From positions 74,105 through 111,517 of the forward strand of contig NZ_JACRAH010000019.1 of assembly GCF_016234775.1 (NCBI RefSeq): DNA of 37,413 bases, in the 5' to 3' direction. Shown here piece by piece: positions 23,988 through 32,734 of this stretch (the stretch's first letter is position 1; each line of letters starts with the position of its first letter). The stretch is from Aquabacterium sp. (lineage in GTDB: Bacteria; Pseudomonadota; Gammaproteobacteria; Burkholderiales; Burkholderiaceae_C). A model generated the notes under the pieces. The model saw only the letters and a program-made list of their open reading frames with translations. It searched no databases and was not told the DNA's origin. Both the position numbers and the translations under genes were made by a program.

Positions 23988-24902
23988 ATGATTGAATCTC
24001 TGCCAACGGGCTTGCCCGATCCAAACTGCAGCCTGGGTGTGGTCATCGTCAACTACCAGACCTTCGATCTGACCATGCAGTGCGTGGCATCGCTGCTGGA
24101 GCATGGCATTGCCAAGGCTGAGCACATCGTGGTGGTGGACAACCACTCCCCAGATCAGTCCGGCGCCCGTTTGGATCAAAGTCTGCCTCAAGGCGTCGTG
24201 CGCGTCTTGTCCAAGGTCAATGGTGGCTTTGGTGCGGGCGTCAATCTGGGCGTTCAGGTGCTCAAGACCGATCTGGTACTGGTGCTCAACCCGGATACGA
24301 CCTTCCTGCGCAACAAGATCGACGTGGTGCGCCGCTTGTTCGACCAGCGGCCGCGTCTGGGGGTGGTAGGGCTCAAGCTGATCAACCCGGACGGGTCGCT
24401 GCAGTATTCCGCCCGTCGTTTTTATTCCCTGCCCGATATCGTGGCGCGCCGTACGGCTTTGGGGAAGCTGGGGCCACTGCGTCGTCTGGAGCGCTCTCAC
24501 CTGCTGATTCGCAAATGGCGCGAGGAGCCCTTCGAGGCCGATTGGGTGATGGGGACAGGGTTCGTCGTGCGGCGCCACGCTTTCGAGCAGGTGGGTCGCA
24601 TGGACGAAGGCTATTTCCTGTATTTCGAGGAAGTGGACCTGTGCGCGCGCATGTGGGCGCACGGCTGGCGGGTGTTGGCCGTGCCCGAGGTCGAACTGGT
24701 ACACGATCATCAGCGTGCCAGCGGGGCGGGCATTCTTTCGCCATCCGGTAAAACGCATTTGCGCAGCATGGTGCGTTTTTTCGCCAAGTTCGGCGTGCCC
24801 TGGTTTCGCCGGCCATCGCGTTACCGCATGGCGATTGCCCTGGCGCGCTGGCGTCAGTCGGCGCAGGCTGGGCGCTTGAGCAAACCACAACATGAGGGGT
24901 GA
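23988..24902 (+). CDS. Family 2 glycosyltransferase (WbbL/rhamnosyltransferase-like)
   Basis: A 304-residue GT-A inverting glycosyltransferase, the first gene of the exopolysaccharide cluster, adding a sugar to the lipid-linked repeat unit on the cytoplasmic face. Motifs: VVIVNYQTFDLTMQCVASLL at the N terminus, VVVDNHSPDQS, KVNGGFGAGVNLGV (nucleotide-sugar site), LVLNPDT in place of DxD, and the acceptor-side block GTGFVVRRHAFEQVG with DEGYFLYFEEVDLCARMW. These are the marks of WbbL-type enzymes that often transfer dTDP-rhamnose; the donor is inference. I chose the ATG at 23988, which precedes the family sequence by about 20 residues; the frame opens 66 bp earlier. The next gene begins 92 bp later. 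Confidence 0.92.
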   Translation: MIESLPTGLPDPNCSLGVVIVNYQTFDLTMQCVASLLEHGIAKAEHIVVVDNHSPDQSGARLDQSLPQGVVRVLSKVNGGFGAGVNLGVQVLKTDLVLVLNPDTTFLRNKIDVVRRLFDQRPRLGVVGLKLINPDGSLQYSARRFYSLPDIVARRTALGKLGPLRRLERSHLLIRKWREEPFEADWVMGTGFVVRRHAFEQVGRMDEGYFLYFEEVDLCARMWAHGWRVLAVPEVELVHDHQRASGAGILSPSGKTHLRSMVRFFAKFGVPWFRRPSRYRMAIALARWRQSAQAGRLSKPQHEG

Positions 24903-24994
24903 CCCGCCTTCCTGCGGGTATCCCGATTGCTTGTGTCCTCTTATCATCGCCGCGGGCGGATCGTCGCCGGTGTCGAGACTTTGATTCCTTGTTC

Positions 24995-25774
24995 ATGAAG
25001 ACCTACCTTGTTCGCATGGTGATGGGCCTGCTGGCAGCATGGGCCTTGTGTGCCTGTACCCCGCTGAGCGTGCTGCCCACGCCCCAGTGGGACGCACTGG
25101 ACGTGGCCATGGTCACACCAGAGCAGTTGCGCGCCATGCCCAAAGTGCCCACACGCATCCGTCCTGGCGATACCCTGCGCATCACGCGGGATGCCCAGGA
25201 CTCGGCTTCACTGGATTTGCGCAACCTGGTGGACGACAGCCAGACCCAGAATTACCTTGTGCGCCCAGACGGCACGTTCTCGTTTCGTTATGCCGGCCAG
25301 GTCGAGGCTGCAGGCAAGACGCCCGATGAACTGGCGGCCTATCTGCGCACCAAGCTGGATGTGTATTACCGGGAGCCTGGTGTCACCGTGAACATCGTGG
25401 CGTCGCCGACGGGCAAGGTGGTTGTAGGGGGCGCCGTGCGCAGCCCCATTACGCTGGATGTCAACGCCGTGGCGAACCTGGAGCAGGCACTGTTCGCGGC
25501 GGGTGGCTTGGCTGTGTCTGCCGACCCCGGCCGATTGGCTTTGATGCGCCTGGATGACAAGGAACACTACCGCGTCTTCTTCATTGACATCAGCCAGGTG
25601 TTGATGGCGACGCAGGGTGCCGGCCGGGCGTCCATCTCGCTGCAACGTGGTGACATTGTTTTTGTGCCGAAATCCGCTGCGGGTGGTTCGGCCGATGGCA
25701 TCGATCTGTACATCAACCAGCTGTTGCCCTTCTCGCGCTCCATTGGCGTGGCCGGCAATGTGAACTTGAACTGA
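24995..25774 (+). CDS. Polysaccharide export lipoprotein (outer-membrane OPX, Wza/GumB-like, short form)
   Basis: A 259-residue lipoprotein that forms the outer-membrane side of the polysaccharide export path. The N terminus MKTYLVRMVMGLLAAWALC ends in a lipobox, with Cys21 (LCAC) as lipidation site. A polysaccharide export (PES) domain follows: RIRPGDTLRITR, then LVRPDGTFSFRYAGQVEAAG and LDVYYREPGVTVNI. One SLBB-like domain comes next: VVVGGAVRSPITLDV and LEQALFAAGGL. It is shorter than E. coli Wza (about 380 residues) and ends without an obvious amphipathic membrane-crossing helix, so it is of the GumB/EpsA size class. The frame is open before the ATG at 24995 without any signal sequence, so this start is preferred. 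The co-polymerase gene follows after 13 bp. Confidence 0.93.
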   Translation: MKTYLVRMVMGLLAAWALCACTPLSVLPTPQWDALDVAMVTPEQLRAMPKVPTRIRPGDTLRITRDAQDSASLDLRNLVDDSQTQNYLVRPDGTFSFRYAGQVEAAGKTPDELAAYLRTKLDVYYREPGVTVNIVASPTGKVVVGGAVRSPITLDVNAVANLEQALFAAGGLAVSADPGRLALMRLDDKEHYRVFFIDISQVLMATQGAGRASISLQRGDIVFVPKSAAGGSADGIDLYINQLLPFSRSIGVAGNVNLN

Positions 25775-25787
25775 TCGCGCCCAAGAC

Positions 25788-27764
25788 ATGATTGACATCC
25801 GCTCACTGCGCGACCTGATTCGCCTGTTCTACATCTTCCGCCGCGAGTTCAAGTTGGCCATGCTGACCACGGTCGTGTTGGCCGTGCTGGGCGCCTTCTT
25901 GTTGCCGCACAAGTACGTGTCGGATGCACGCTTGCTGGTCAAGCCTGGCCGCGAGAACATGACGGTGCCCATTGACGCAGGCGATCGTCAGACGGTCTAT
26001 CCGCAAAGCACCACGCGCGACCCCATCGTCGACGAAGAGAAGATGCTTACCGGGCGGCCCGTGCTGCTGGAAGTGGCTCGCCTGTACCTCAATGAGTTGA
26101 ATGCCGAGGCGCCCAAGCCGGGTGTGCTGGGTTCGATCAAGGCAGCGCTCAAGAAAGTCAAGAAGGCCATTGGGCAAGGCTTGGGGCAGGGCCTTGCGGC
26201 GGTGGGTCTGATCGAGTTGCAAAGCGACGAGGAAGTCATGGCGGAGTTGTTGGCTTCGCGCTTTCAGGTCACACACGGGCCGGGCTCCAACGTGATGGAC
26301 CTGAGCTTCACCTGGAATGATCCGCAGCAGGCTCAGCGCGTGTTGCAAACCTGGGTGCGCGTCTACACCGATCAGCGCACGGCCGTGCTGGGTCGCAAGG
26401 GCCTGGTGCTGTTCTATGAGGGCAAGGTTCGGGAGGTGGATCAGCAGATCGACTCGGCCAAGTCCTTGTTGCGCTCGCGCCTGGAGCAGATCAACGGCAC
26501 CAGCGCGCAAGAGCGCCTGGACATGCTGACCAAGCGACTCAATGATCTGCGCACCCGTCTGGCTGAAATCAACGCCGAACGCTCGGCGCTGCAAAACGGC
26601 ATCAGTTTCGCCGCAGGCCGTGCACGTGCCTTGCCCAAGGAGTCGGTGTCCGAGAGGGATCTGAGTCAAAGCGTTTCCTGGCAGGCGTTGAGCGCGCAAC
26701 TGGCTGAACTCAAGCGCCAGCGCGCCGATGCCCTGCGTGTGTTCAAGGACACGGCGCCAGCCATCAAGGCGCTCAACGACAGCATTGCTCAGCTTGAGTC
26801 TCAACTCAAGGATGAGGACCGCGTGGTGCAACGTTCCGAGAAGCGCACGCCCAACGAGTTGAATGTGAGCATGGAGCGCAACCAGCTCGAAAAATCCGTG
26901 CGCCTGCAGGAGCTCAACACCTTGTATGCCTCCTTCGACAAGGAAGTAGCCGATCTGGAGGCTGCTCGCCACAAAGTCATGGAGCGAGAGCCTGAGTTGG
27001 GGCGCCTGGAGCAGGTGTTGTCCGTAGCCGAAAAGAGCCGCGGCCTGTACCTGGACAGCCTCGAAAAAGCCCGCATCGATCAGGCCCTGGATGACCAGCG
27101 CATCAACAACATCGCGCAGATTCAGGAAGCCACCTTCAACCCCACGCGCCGTTCGCCCAAGAGCCTGCTGATGCTGATCATGGCGCTGCCCGCTGGTGCC
27201 ATGGTGGGCCTGATGGTGGTGTACCTGTATTCGCTGTTCGATCAGCGCATCCATGATGGCGGCCGTTTCGAAGAGCGCTTTGGTGTGCCGCTGTGGTCCA
27301 CCGTCAAGGACATCACCGAAGGCGGTCCGGACAACGACTTCCACGCCAGCCTTTACCGCATCTATGGCACCTTGCCGCTGGAGCGCATCGCACGCGAGGG
27401 CATCGTGCTGGGCCTGGCGTCGGCTCGCGCTGGTGAAGGTGTGAGCTTCATCGCATCGCGTTTGAAGGCCCTGCTGGAGGCGCAGGAGCTGACGGTGCGC
27501 ATCAATCCGGATCAGGTCAAACCCGCCCCCGGCGAGGTGATCTTGCTGGAGGCCTCTGGCCTGCACAGCAACCGTGAGGCATTTGTGCGACTGAGTCAGG
27601 CCAATCTCATCGTGCTGGTGGTGGAAGCCCGCGCCAGCACCATCCCGGTAGTGGACAATGCGCTGGGTGTCTTGCGCACCGCCTTCCGTAAAGTGGATGG
27701 CGTCATTGTCAATCGCCGGCGATTCGAGGTTCCACCTAAAGTGCTTCGCTGGCTGCAACGTTGA
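25788..27764 (+). CDS. Polysaccharide co-polymerase (Wzz/GumC/Wzc-like) with degenerate kinase-like C-terminal domain
   Basis: A 658-residue inner-membrane protein that controls chain length and links synthesis to export. TM1 is near residues 22-42 (KLAMLTTVVLAVLGAFLLPH). A large periplasmic part follows with the Wzz domain and long coiled coils (about residues 200-430), then a GNVR-like region (NPTRRSPKSLLML) and TM2 (LIMALPAGAMVGLMVVYLYS). The cytoplasmic tail of about 170 residues aligns by eye with the BY-kinase domain. But where Walker A should read GEGKST it has GEGVSF (about residues 549-554), so the Lys and Thr are lost. The later strand LIVLVVEARAS keeps the fold, and there is no C-terminal tyrosine cluster. 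It is therefore probably a non-catalytic pseudokinase. The following glycosyltransferase gene has its ribosome site over this stop codon. Confidence 0.9.
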   Translation: MIDIRSLRDLIRLFYIFRREFKLAMLTTVVLAVLGAFLLPHKYVSDARLLVKPGRENMTVPIDAGDRQTVYPQSTTRDPIVDEEKMLTGRPVLLEVARLYLNELNAEAPKPGVLGSIKAALKKVKKAIGQGLGQGLAAVGLIELQSDEEVMAELLASRFQVTHGPGSNVMDLSFTWNDPQQAQRVLQTWVRVYTDQRTAVLGRKGLVLFYEGKVREVDQQIDSAKSLLRSRLEQINGTSAQERLDMLTKRLNDLRTRLAEINAERSALQNGISFAAGRARALPKESVSERDLSQSVSWQALSAQLAELKRQRADALRVFKDTAPAIKALNDSIAQLESQLKDEDRVVQRSEKRTPNELNVSMERNQLEKSVRLQELNTLYASFDKEVADLEAARHKVMEREPELGRLEQVLSVAEKSRGLYLDSLEKARIDQALDDQRINNIAQIQEATFNPTRRSPKSLLMLIMALPAGAMVGLMVVYLYSLFDQRIHDGGRFEERFGVPLWSTVKDITEGGPDNDFHASLYRIYGTLPLERIAREGIVLGLASARAGEGVSFIASRLKALLEAQELTVRINPDQVKPAPGEVILLEASGLHSNREAFVRLSQANLIVLVVEARASTIPVVDNALGVLRTAFRKVDGVIVNRRRFEVPPKVLRWLQR

Positions 27765-27772
27765 GGGGCGTT

Positions 27773-29023
27773 ATGCGTCTGGCCTTGTTGTCGCCTTTGC
27801 CACCTGAACAAACCGGGATTGCCGACTATGCGGCGCACTTCCGGACGTCCTTGAATCAGGCAGGGGTTGACGTGTTGACCCCGCTTGCGGGGCAACGTCC
27901 TATCGATAGCCTGGCTGCCGCACACGCCTGGGTGGCTGAACGCGACTGGCGTCGGGTGGACGTGGTCCATGCCGAGCTGGGCGGTGGTCGCCACAGCGAA
28001 TTCCTGACCTTGTGTGCCTTGGCCAGCCTGCCCAATCGGCCGGCCTTGTCGGCCACCGTGCATGACCCGGAGCGCCTGATCTGGAAGCCCGTTAACCGGG
28101 TCTGGACCATGGTCAACGGCATGTCCGGCCTGCCGCGCCCTGCCAAGCAGGCTGTGGCATTGTTGTCGGATCCGGCCACCTTGATGGCCGAGCGCAAGCT
28201 GGCGCGCCAGCTCGATGGCCTGGTCACCTTGACGCAGACCGGTGCCGGTCGTCTGATCAAGCGCATGAAGCTGCCGGCTGATCGCGTCAGCGTCATCGCC
28301 CATGGTGCGCTCACGCTGCCGTCCAGGCCTCTGCCCGATCTGGATCCCATCCGTCTGCTGTACTTCGGCTTCATCTATGCCGGCAAGGGCATCGAGGATC
28401 TCATTGACGCCATGGGCAAGGTCAAGGCGCAACAGCCTGAACTCGCTGCGCGTCTGCGCCTGACCATTGCTGGCGGCACCTCGCCCGATATCGCCTTTGG
28501 CGCGCAGGGTAGTTATCTGGATCAACTGCGTGCCCGTGTCGAGCGCCGCGGCCTGTCTGCGCACGTGGATTGGGAGCTGGACGTCGACGAGCGTGACATC
28601 CCCTTCCTCGTGCAACGCCACCACCTGATGATGTTGCCCTACCGCGAGTCCCGCAAACTGGCCCTGCTGGGGCAGATGCGCGGCACCAGTGGCGCACTGG
28701 CCTGGGCGATTGCCTGCGGGCGTGGCGCCATCACCTCCGATGCGCGTGCGTTTGCCGAAGAGATCAGCCATGGTAACGGCTCGTCCTACAAGCAAGGTGA
28801 CGTGAGCGCGCTGGCCACGCAGATCGAAGGCGTGCTGCTCAAGCCCGAGATCCTGTCGCAATGGGCGGACCGCGCCAGTGCGCTGGCGCACGAACGTGCC
28901 TGGCCCACCACGGGGCAACGCTTTGTGGGCCACTTTCAGCGTGCCATGGCGCGTGCGCCGCGTGCCAAGGGCTCGTCGTCTGCAGGCCCGGCATCGGTGT
29001 GGTCGCAAAAGGAAAGCCTATGA
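27773..29023 (+). CDS. Family 4 (GT-B) glycosyltransferase
   Basis: A 416-residue retaining glycosyltransferase of the GT-B fold. The N-terminal domain begins MRLALLSPLPPEQTGIADYA, a form common in cluster-encoded GT4 enzymes. The donor domain starts at about residue 185 with IRLLYFGFIYAGKGIEDLIDA and carries LTIAGG. The usual E-x7-E motif is replaced by a looser MRGTSGALAWAIACGRGAIT with GTSGAL at the donor site, so the donor sugar is unclear. The ATG at 27773 has GAGGGG 4 bp upstream; the earlier TTG overlapping the previous stop is less likely. The last 20 residues are a Ser/Ala-rich tail. Its stop overlaps the next start (ATGA), so translation is coupled. Confidence 0.88.
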   Translation: MRLALLSPLPPEQTGIADYAAHFRTSLNQAGVDVLTPLAGQRPIDSLAAAHAWVAERDWRRVDVVHAELGGGRHSEFLTLCALASLPNRPALSATVHDPERLIWKPVNRVWTMVNGMSGLPRPAKQAVALLSDPATLMAERKLARQLDGLVTLTQTGAGRLIKRMKLPADRVSVIAHGALTLPSRPLPDLDPIRLLYFGFIYAGKGIEDLIDAMGKVKAQQPELAARLRLTIAGGTSPDIAFGAQGSYLDQLRARVERRGLSAHVDWELDVDERDIPFLVQRHHLMMLPYRESRKLALLGQMRGTSGALAWAIACGRGAITSDARAFAEEISHGNGSSYKQGDVSALATQIEGVLLKPEILSQWADRASALAHERAWPTTGQRFVGHFQRAMARAPRAKGSSSAGPASVWSQKESL

Positions 29024-30402
29024 GCTTGCCGGCCGCTACCCGGCGCCAGCAGTTGCGCCTTGGTGGTGCGCTGGCCTTCGGCGCCACCAGCCTGATGCTG
29101 GGCGGTGCCGCGAACGCCGGGTGGTCTCTGTGGCCGAAGAAGACGCCGCGTGCGCTGGAAATCCTGCCCATGCGGCCCGTGGTCTGGCAGGACTTTCTGG
29201 GCATCAATGCCCAGCTGCAATGGTTTGCGCCCGATGTGGCTCGCATGCAGGTGGAGCGCCTCAAGGCCCTGGGGCTGAACTGGGTGCGCCTGGCCCTGCA
29301 CTGGATGCTGATCGAGCCCGAGGCCGGCAAGTTGCAGCTTGATGCCACCGACCGCATGATGAGCCTGGTCAAGCAATCTGGCTTGCACAGCCTGACCTAT
29401 GTCGTGGGCACGCCGCGTTTTGCCAGCTCTGCGCCGCCCGGTGCCGACTACTCTGACAAGTTTCCACCCAAAGACCCTGCCGTGTTCGCGCAGCGCATGC
29501 AGGCCCTGGCCAGGCGCTATCCCAATGTGGATGTATGGCAGGTCTGGAACGAGCCCAATATCCCGGCCTTCTGGCAACCCCGCATCGATCCGCAAAGCTA
29601 CGGTCGTCTGCTGCAGCCCGCCGTGGCCGCCTTGCGACAGGCCGTGCCAGACAAGCCCGTCGCCATGGCCGGCATGGCCTACTATAGCCAGATGGCAGGC
29701 CGCGAAGGCCTGATGCTCGATGCCATGGGCAAGCTGGGCGCCTACCAGCTCAAGCTGATCGCCTGCTATCACCCCTACACGGCCGAGCCTGAAGGTGCCG
29801 ATGATGGCTCGCGCGACCTGCTCACCCACGTGCCCTTTCTCAACAAAGGTCTGCGGGCTTATGGCGTCAAGCAGATCTGGGCAACGGAATGGGGCTGGTC
29901 CAGCTATGACGGCCCTGTAGAAGAGCAGCCGCTGGTGGGCGAAGAGGGCCAGGCCGGCCACACGCTCAAGCGTCTGGCCCTGATGGCCACACAGGATTTC
30001 GACCGTGTCTTCCTGTTCACGCTGGCTGATCTGGATGACCCTCGCGTCGGCCCGCGTGACAAGCGTTATGGCCTGCTGCGCGCCAATGGCCAGCCCAAGC
30101 CGGTCTACACCGCGCTGCAACGCTTCCTGAGCATTGGCGGGCCGCGGCTGGAGCCGGCGGCCGCCCCCATGCGCATCGACGGTGGTGTGCCCGCAGGCCT
30201 GGTCAGCATCCACTGGAAGCGGCCCGATGGCAAGCAGCTCTGGATGGCCTGGGCGCATGAGCCCATGAGCGTGACCTTGCCCGCCGTGAAGTCGGGCACC
30301 TGGCATCAGCCCTTGTCAGGCACGCAGCGCGACGTGAAGGCGGTGGACGGCAAAGGCCTGGTGCTGGACGTCAGCACCGATCTGCAGATGCTGGTGTGGT
30401 GA
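29020..30402 (+). CDS. Exported clan GH-A glycoside hydrolase (GH39/PslG-like)
   Basis: A 460-residue exported TIM-barrel glycosidase. The N terminus carries RRQQLRLGGALAFGA with a hydrophobic core, cut likely after AANA; the Arg pair leaves Tat export possible. The acid/base Glu is E178 in VWQVWNEPNIPAFW and the nucleophile is E290 in IWATEWGWSSYDG, at the end of strands 4 and 7 as in clan GH-A. A C-terminal beta domain follows. Within a polysaccharide cluster the likely role resembles PslG: trimming or releasing the polymer in the periplasm, so that it affects chain length or export. The true linkage cut is unknown. It starts in a 4-bp overlap with the upstream glycosyltransferase, and another glycosyltransferase starts 2 bp after its stop. 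Confidence 0.88.
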   Translation: MSLPAATRRQQLRLGGALAFGATSLMLGGAANAGWSLWPKKTPRALEILPMRPVVWQDFLGINAQLQWFAPDVARMQVERLKALGLNWVRLALHWMLIEPEAGKLQLDATDRMMSLVKQSGLHSLTYVVGTPRFASSAPPGADYSDKFPPKDPAVFAQRMQALARRYPNVDVWQVWNEPNIPAFWQPRIDPQSYGRLLQPAVAALRQAVPDKPVAMAGMAYYSQMAGREGLMLDAMGKLGAYQLKLIACYHPYTAEPEGADDGSRDLLTHVPFLNKGLRAYGVKQIWATEWGWSSYDGPVEEQPLVGEEGQAGHTLKRLALMATQDFDRVFLFTLADLDDPRVGPRDKRYGLLRANGQPKPVYTALQRFLSIGGPRLEPAAAPMRIDGGVPAGLVSIHWKRPDGKQLWMAWAHEPMSVTLPAVKSGTWHQPLSGTQRDVKAVDGKGLVLDVSTDLQMLVW

Positions 30403-30404
30403 CC

Positions 30405-31634
30405 ATGAAGCCTCAGCGCATCCTGTGGACCATGCCTTATCTGCCCTGGCCCATCACCAGCGGTGGCAAGGCTCGCCAGTACAACTTGCTCAAGGCCATG
30501 GCGCAACGCGGTCATGAAATCACGCTGCTGGTGCAATCCAAGACACCCGCCGATGCCGATGTGCAAGCCGCGCTGGCACCCTGGGTGAAAGAGCTGATCG
30601 TCTTGCCGAGGCGCTCGTTGAAGGATCCCCGCACCTTGTGGCGCGCGGCCTTCTCGCCACTGCCTTTGCTCACCACGATCAACGGTTACGCACCCGCACT
30701 GACACGGCAGTTCGAGCAACGGCTGAAGCGCCAGCGCTGGGACGTGGTCCAGATCGAGCACAGCTATGGCCTGCAGCCCTTCGAGGCCGCGCTGCGCCGG
30801 CATCAACAACCCTTCATCCTGGTCGAGCACAACGTCGAGTCCGAGTTGGGTGCGGCCACGTATGGCAAGTGGCCTTGGTGGGCGCGACCGCTGGCCCGGT
30901 ATGACCAATGGCGCGCGCGCCGTTGGGAGCAGCATGCGATGGCGCTTGCCAGCCTGGTGGTGGCCGTCACGGAATCCGACGCCCGCAAGCTGTCGGCCCT
31001 GACCGCGCGCAGGCCGCATGTGGTCAGCAACGGCGCCGATATCCAGGGCTATGCCAGCGTGAAGCCCGATGGGCTCAGCCAGCGTGTGCTGTTTGTGGGC
31101 AACTACGAATACGCGCCCAATGTGGATGCCGTGGAGTGGGTGATGGAGGCCGTGTGGCCGCGCTTGTGGCAATTGCAGCCGCAGGCGCGCTTCGTGGTGT
31201 GCGGCCACGCCTTGCCCGATGCCTGGCGCCAGCGCTGGACGGATCCCCGCGTCGAGTGGCGCGGTTATGTCGATCACCTGCCCACCGTGCAGTCGCAATC
31301 GGCTGTGTTCCTGGCGCCATTGCGATTCGGTGGCGGCTCCAAGCTCAAGGTGCTGGAGGCCCTGGCGGCCAGCCTGCCCGTGGTCAGCACCACGGAGGGC
31401 TTGTCTGGCCTGGGGATGCAGCCCGGTGAGCAGGCGCTGGTGGCTGACAACCCCGAGGACATGGCGCAGGCCGTGGTCAGCCTGCTGAACGCACCTGAGC
31501 GCGCGGCCTTGATGGGCGAGAAGGCCCGCGAGTACGTTACTGCGCATTTCGACTGGCAGGCCTGTGCTCGCCAGCTGGAAGGGGCTTACGAGGCCCTGTC
31601 AGGCCAGCCCGAGAAGGAGTCCGCATGCGCGTAG
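30405..31634 (+). CDS. Family 4 (GT-B) glycosyltransferase
   Basis: A 409-residue GT-B glycosyltransferase. The N-terminal acceptor domain begins ILWTMPYLPWPITSGGKARQ with the glycine loop, followed by VQIEHSYG and ILVEHNVESELG. The donor domain has RVLFVGNYEYAPNVDAVEWV, WRGYVDHLPTV and the retaining-GT motif APLRFGGGSKLKVLEALAASLPVVST, with Glu in KVLEAL. This is the group of WcaL/exosortase-cluster type 'GT1/GT4' enzymes in exopolysaccharide loci. The ATG at 30405 lies 2 bp after the previous stop; GTG codons at 30396 and 30399 are alternatives. The next glycosyltransferase overlaps its end by 10 bp. Confidence 0.92.
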   Translation: MKPQRILWTMPYLPWPITSGGKARQYNLLKAMAQRGHEITLLVQSKTPADADVQAALAPWVKELIVLPRRSLKDPRTLWRAAFSPLPLLTTINGYAPALTRQFEQRLKRQRWDVVQIEHSYGLQPFEAALRRHQQPFILVEHNVESELGAATYGKWPWWARPLARYDQWRARRWEQHAMALASLVVAVTESDARKLSALTARRPHVVSNGADIQGYASVKPDGLSQRVLFVGNYEYAPNVDAVEWVMEAVWPRLWQLQPQARFVVCGHALPDAWRQRWTDPRVEWRGYVDHLPTVQSQSAVFLAPLRFGGGSKLKVLEALAASLPVVSTTEGLSGLGMQPGEQALVADNPEDMAQAVVSLLNAPERAALMGEKAREYVTAHFDWQACARQLEGAYEALSGQPEKESACA

Positions 31635-32734
31635 GACTGGATCTCCGCCCTTTGACTGCGGCGCCGTATTCGGGCATCGGCAGGCAGGCGCTGGCGCTCT
31701 ACAACACCCTGCGCCAACGACCCGATACCGAAGCCCTGCCTTTCACGAGCGCACCGCTCGCCCACCAGCATCGCACGTGGGCGTATTGCCCTGCCAAGCC
31801 TTCGCCCGTCGAGGGCCTGCACCGGCCGCAGGAGCGTTTCCGTTTCGAGCGGGACTTCCTGCCGGAGGCCATCAGCGGGCTGGCGGTGGATGTCTACATC
31901 GCCACGGTCAATATGGGCCTGCCCATCGGGCTGAGCGATGTGCGGCGCAAGCGCACGCTCTGGGTGCTGCAGTTGCATGATCTCTTTCAGATCACCCATC
32001 GCAATCGTCACGAATCTGGCCTCAAGGCTGCTTTCTACAGCTGGTTCGATCGCTGGAGCATCCGCCATGCCATGGAACTGGCCGATGCCATCTGGACGCC
32101 ATCGGCCTACACCGCGCAAACCGTGGTCGATCTTTTTCCGGCCACGCAATCGCGGCTTCGCCTTCTGCCCAATGCGGTGCCGCTGGATCCTTGGCAGAAG
32201 CTGCAGCAAGACGTGTTTGCCCCGCAGCGTTACTGGTTGCTGGTGGGCACGCGCGAGCCGCGCAAGAACATCGCCTGGTTTCTGGAGGCATGGCAGCAGG
32301 CGCGCAACATGTGGCCGGATCTGATTCCCCCGCTGGTGCTCATTGGTCATCCCCGCGATGTGTCATCTGTGCCGCAGCATGTGCGTTTTGTGCATGGCAT
32401 CAACGATGCCCAACTGGGCGCGTGGTATCGCCTGGCCGAGCGCTTGTGGCACCCTTCATATGCCGAAGGCTTCGGCTTGCCGGTGATCGAGGCGGCTGCT
32501 TGCGGCACACCTGTGGCCACGGCGCGAGGCTCGTCCCTGGATGAGGTCACCCCGCCCGGCGCTCTGCGCTTTGATACGCGGGATACCGTCACCCTGGTTC
32601 AACTCATGCATCAGGCCGCTCGGCAGGGCCGGGGCGAGCAGGAGTCGCCTGAAGCCTTGCGTGCGTGGGCGACGCAGTACGACCTGCCAGCCTATGCCTG
32701 CCGTGTCGACGAGCTGCTCAAGGAGCTGGCATGA
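31625..32734 (+). CDS. Family 4 (GT-B) glycosyltransferase (mannosyltransferase-like)
   Basis: A 369-residue GT-B glycosyltransferase. It opens with MRVGLDLRPLTAAPYSGIGR, the GIGR glycine loop typical of WbdB/mannosyltransferase-type GT4 enzymes. Donor-domain marks are YWLLVGTREPRKNIAWFLEA, VRFVHGINDAQLGAWYRLAE and HPSYAEGFGLPVIEAAACGTPVA, with the E-x7-E pair E-G-F-G-L-P-V-I-E intact. It is therefore expected to be active. A strong GAAGGAG lies 5 bp before the ATG within the end of the upstream gene (10-bp overlap). The stop overlaps the polymerase-like gene (ATGA). Mannose as donor is only suggested by similarity. Confidence 0.94.
   Translation: MRVGLDLRPLTAAPYSGIGRQALALYNTLRQRPDTEALPFTSAPLAHQHRTWAYCPAKPSPVEGLHRPQERFRFERDFLPEAISGLAVDVYIATVNMGLPIGLSDVRRKRTLWVLQLHDLFQITHRNRHESGLKAAFYSWFDRWSIRHAMELADAIWTPSAYTAQTVVDLFPATQSRLRLLPNAVPLDPWQKLQQDVFAPQRYWLLVGTREPRKNIAWFLEAWQQARNMWPDLIPPLVLIGHPRDVSSVPQHVRFVHGINDAQLGAWYRLAERLWHPSYAEGFGLPVIEAAACGTPVATARGSSLDEVTPPGALRFDTRDTVTLVQLMHQAARQGRGEQESPEALRAWATQYDLPAYACRVDELLKELA

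Noticed and set aside
25803..27758. A 651-codon minus-strand open frame opposite the co-polymerase gene
   Set aside because: It is the antisense shadow of a GC-rich gene; its translation is rich in His, Gln and Leu and has no domain, while the plus strand carries a complete Wzz-like protein.
28936..30306. A long minus-strand open frame opposite the glycosidase
   Set aside because: Low-complexity His/Gln-rich translation without motifs; the plus-strand glycosidase has both catalytic Glu residues and coupled neighbours.
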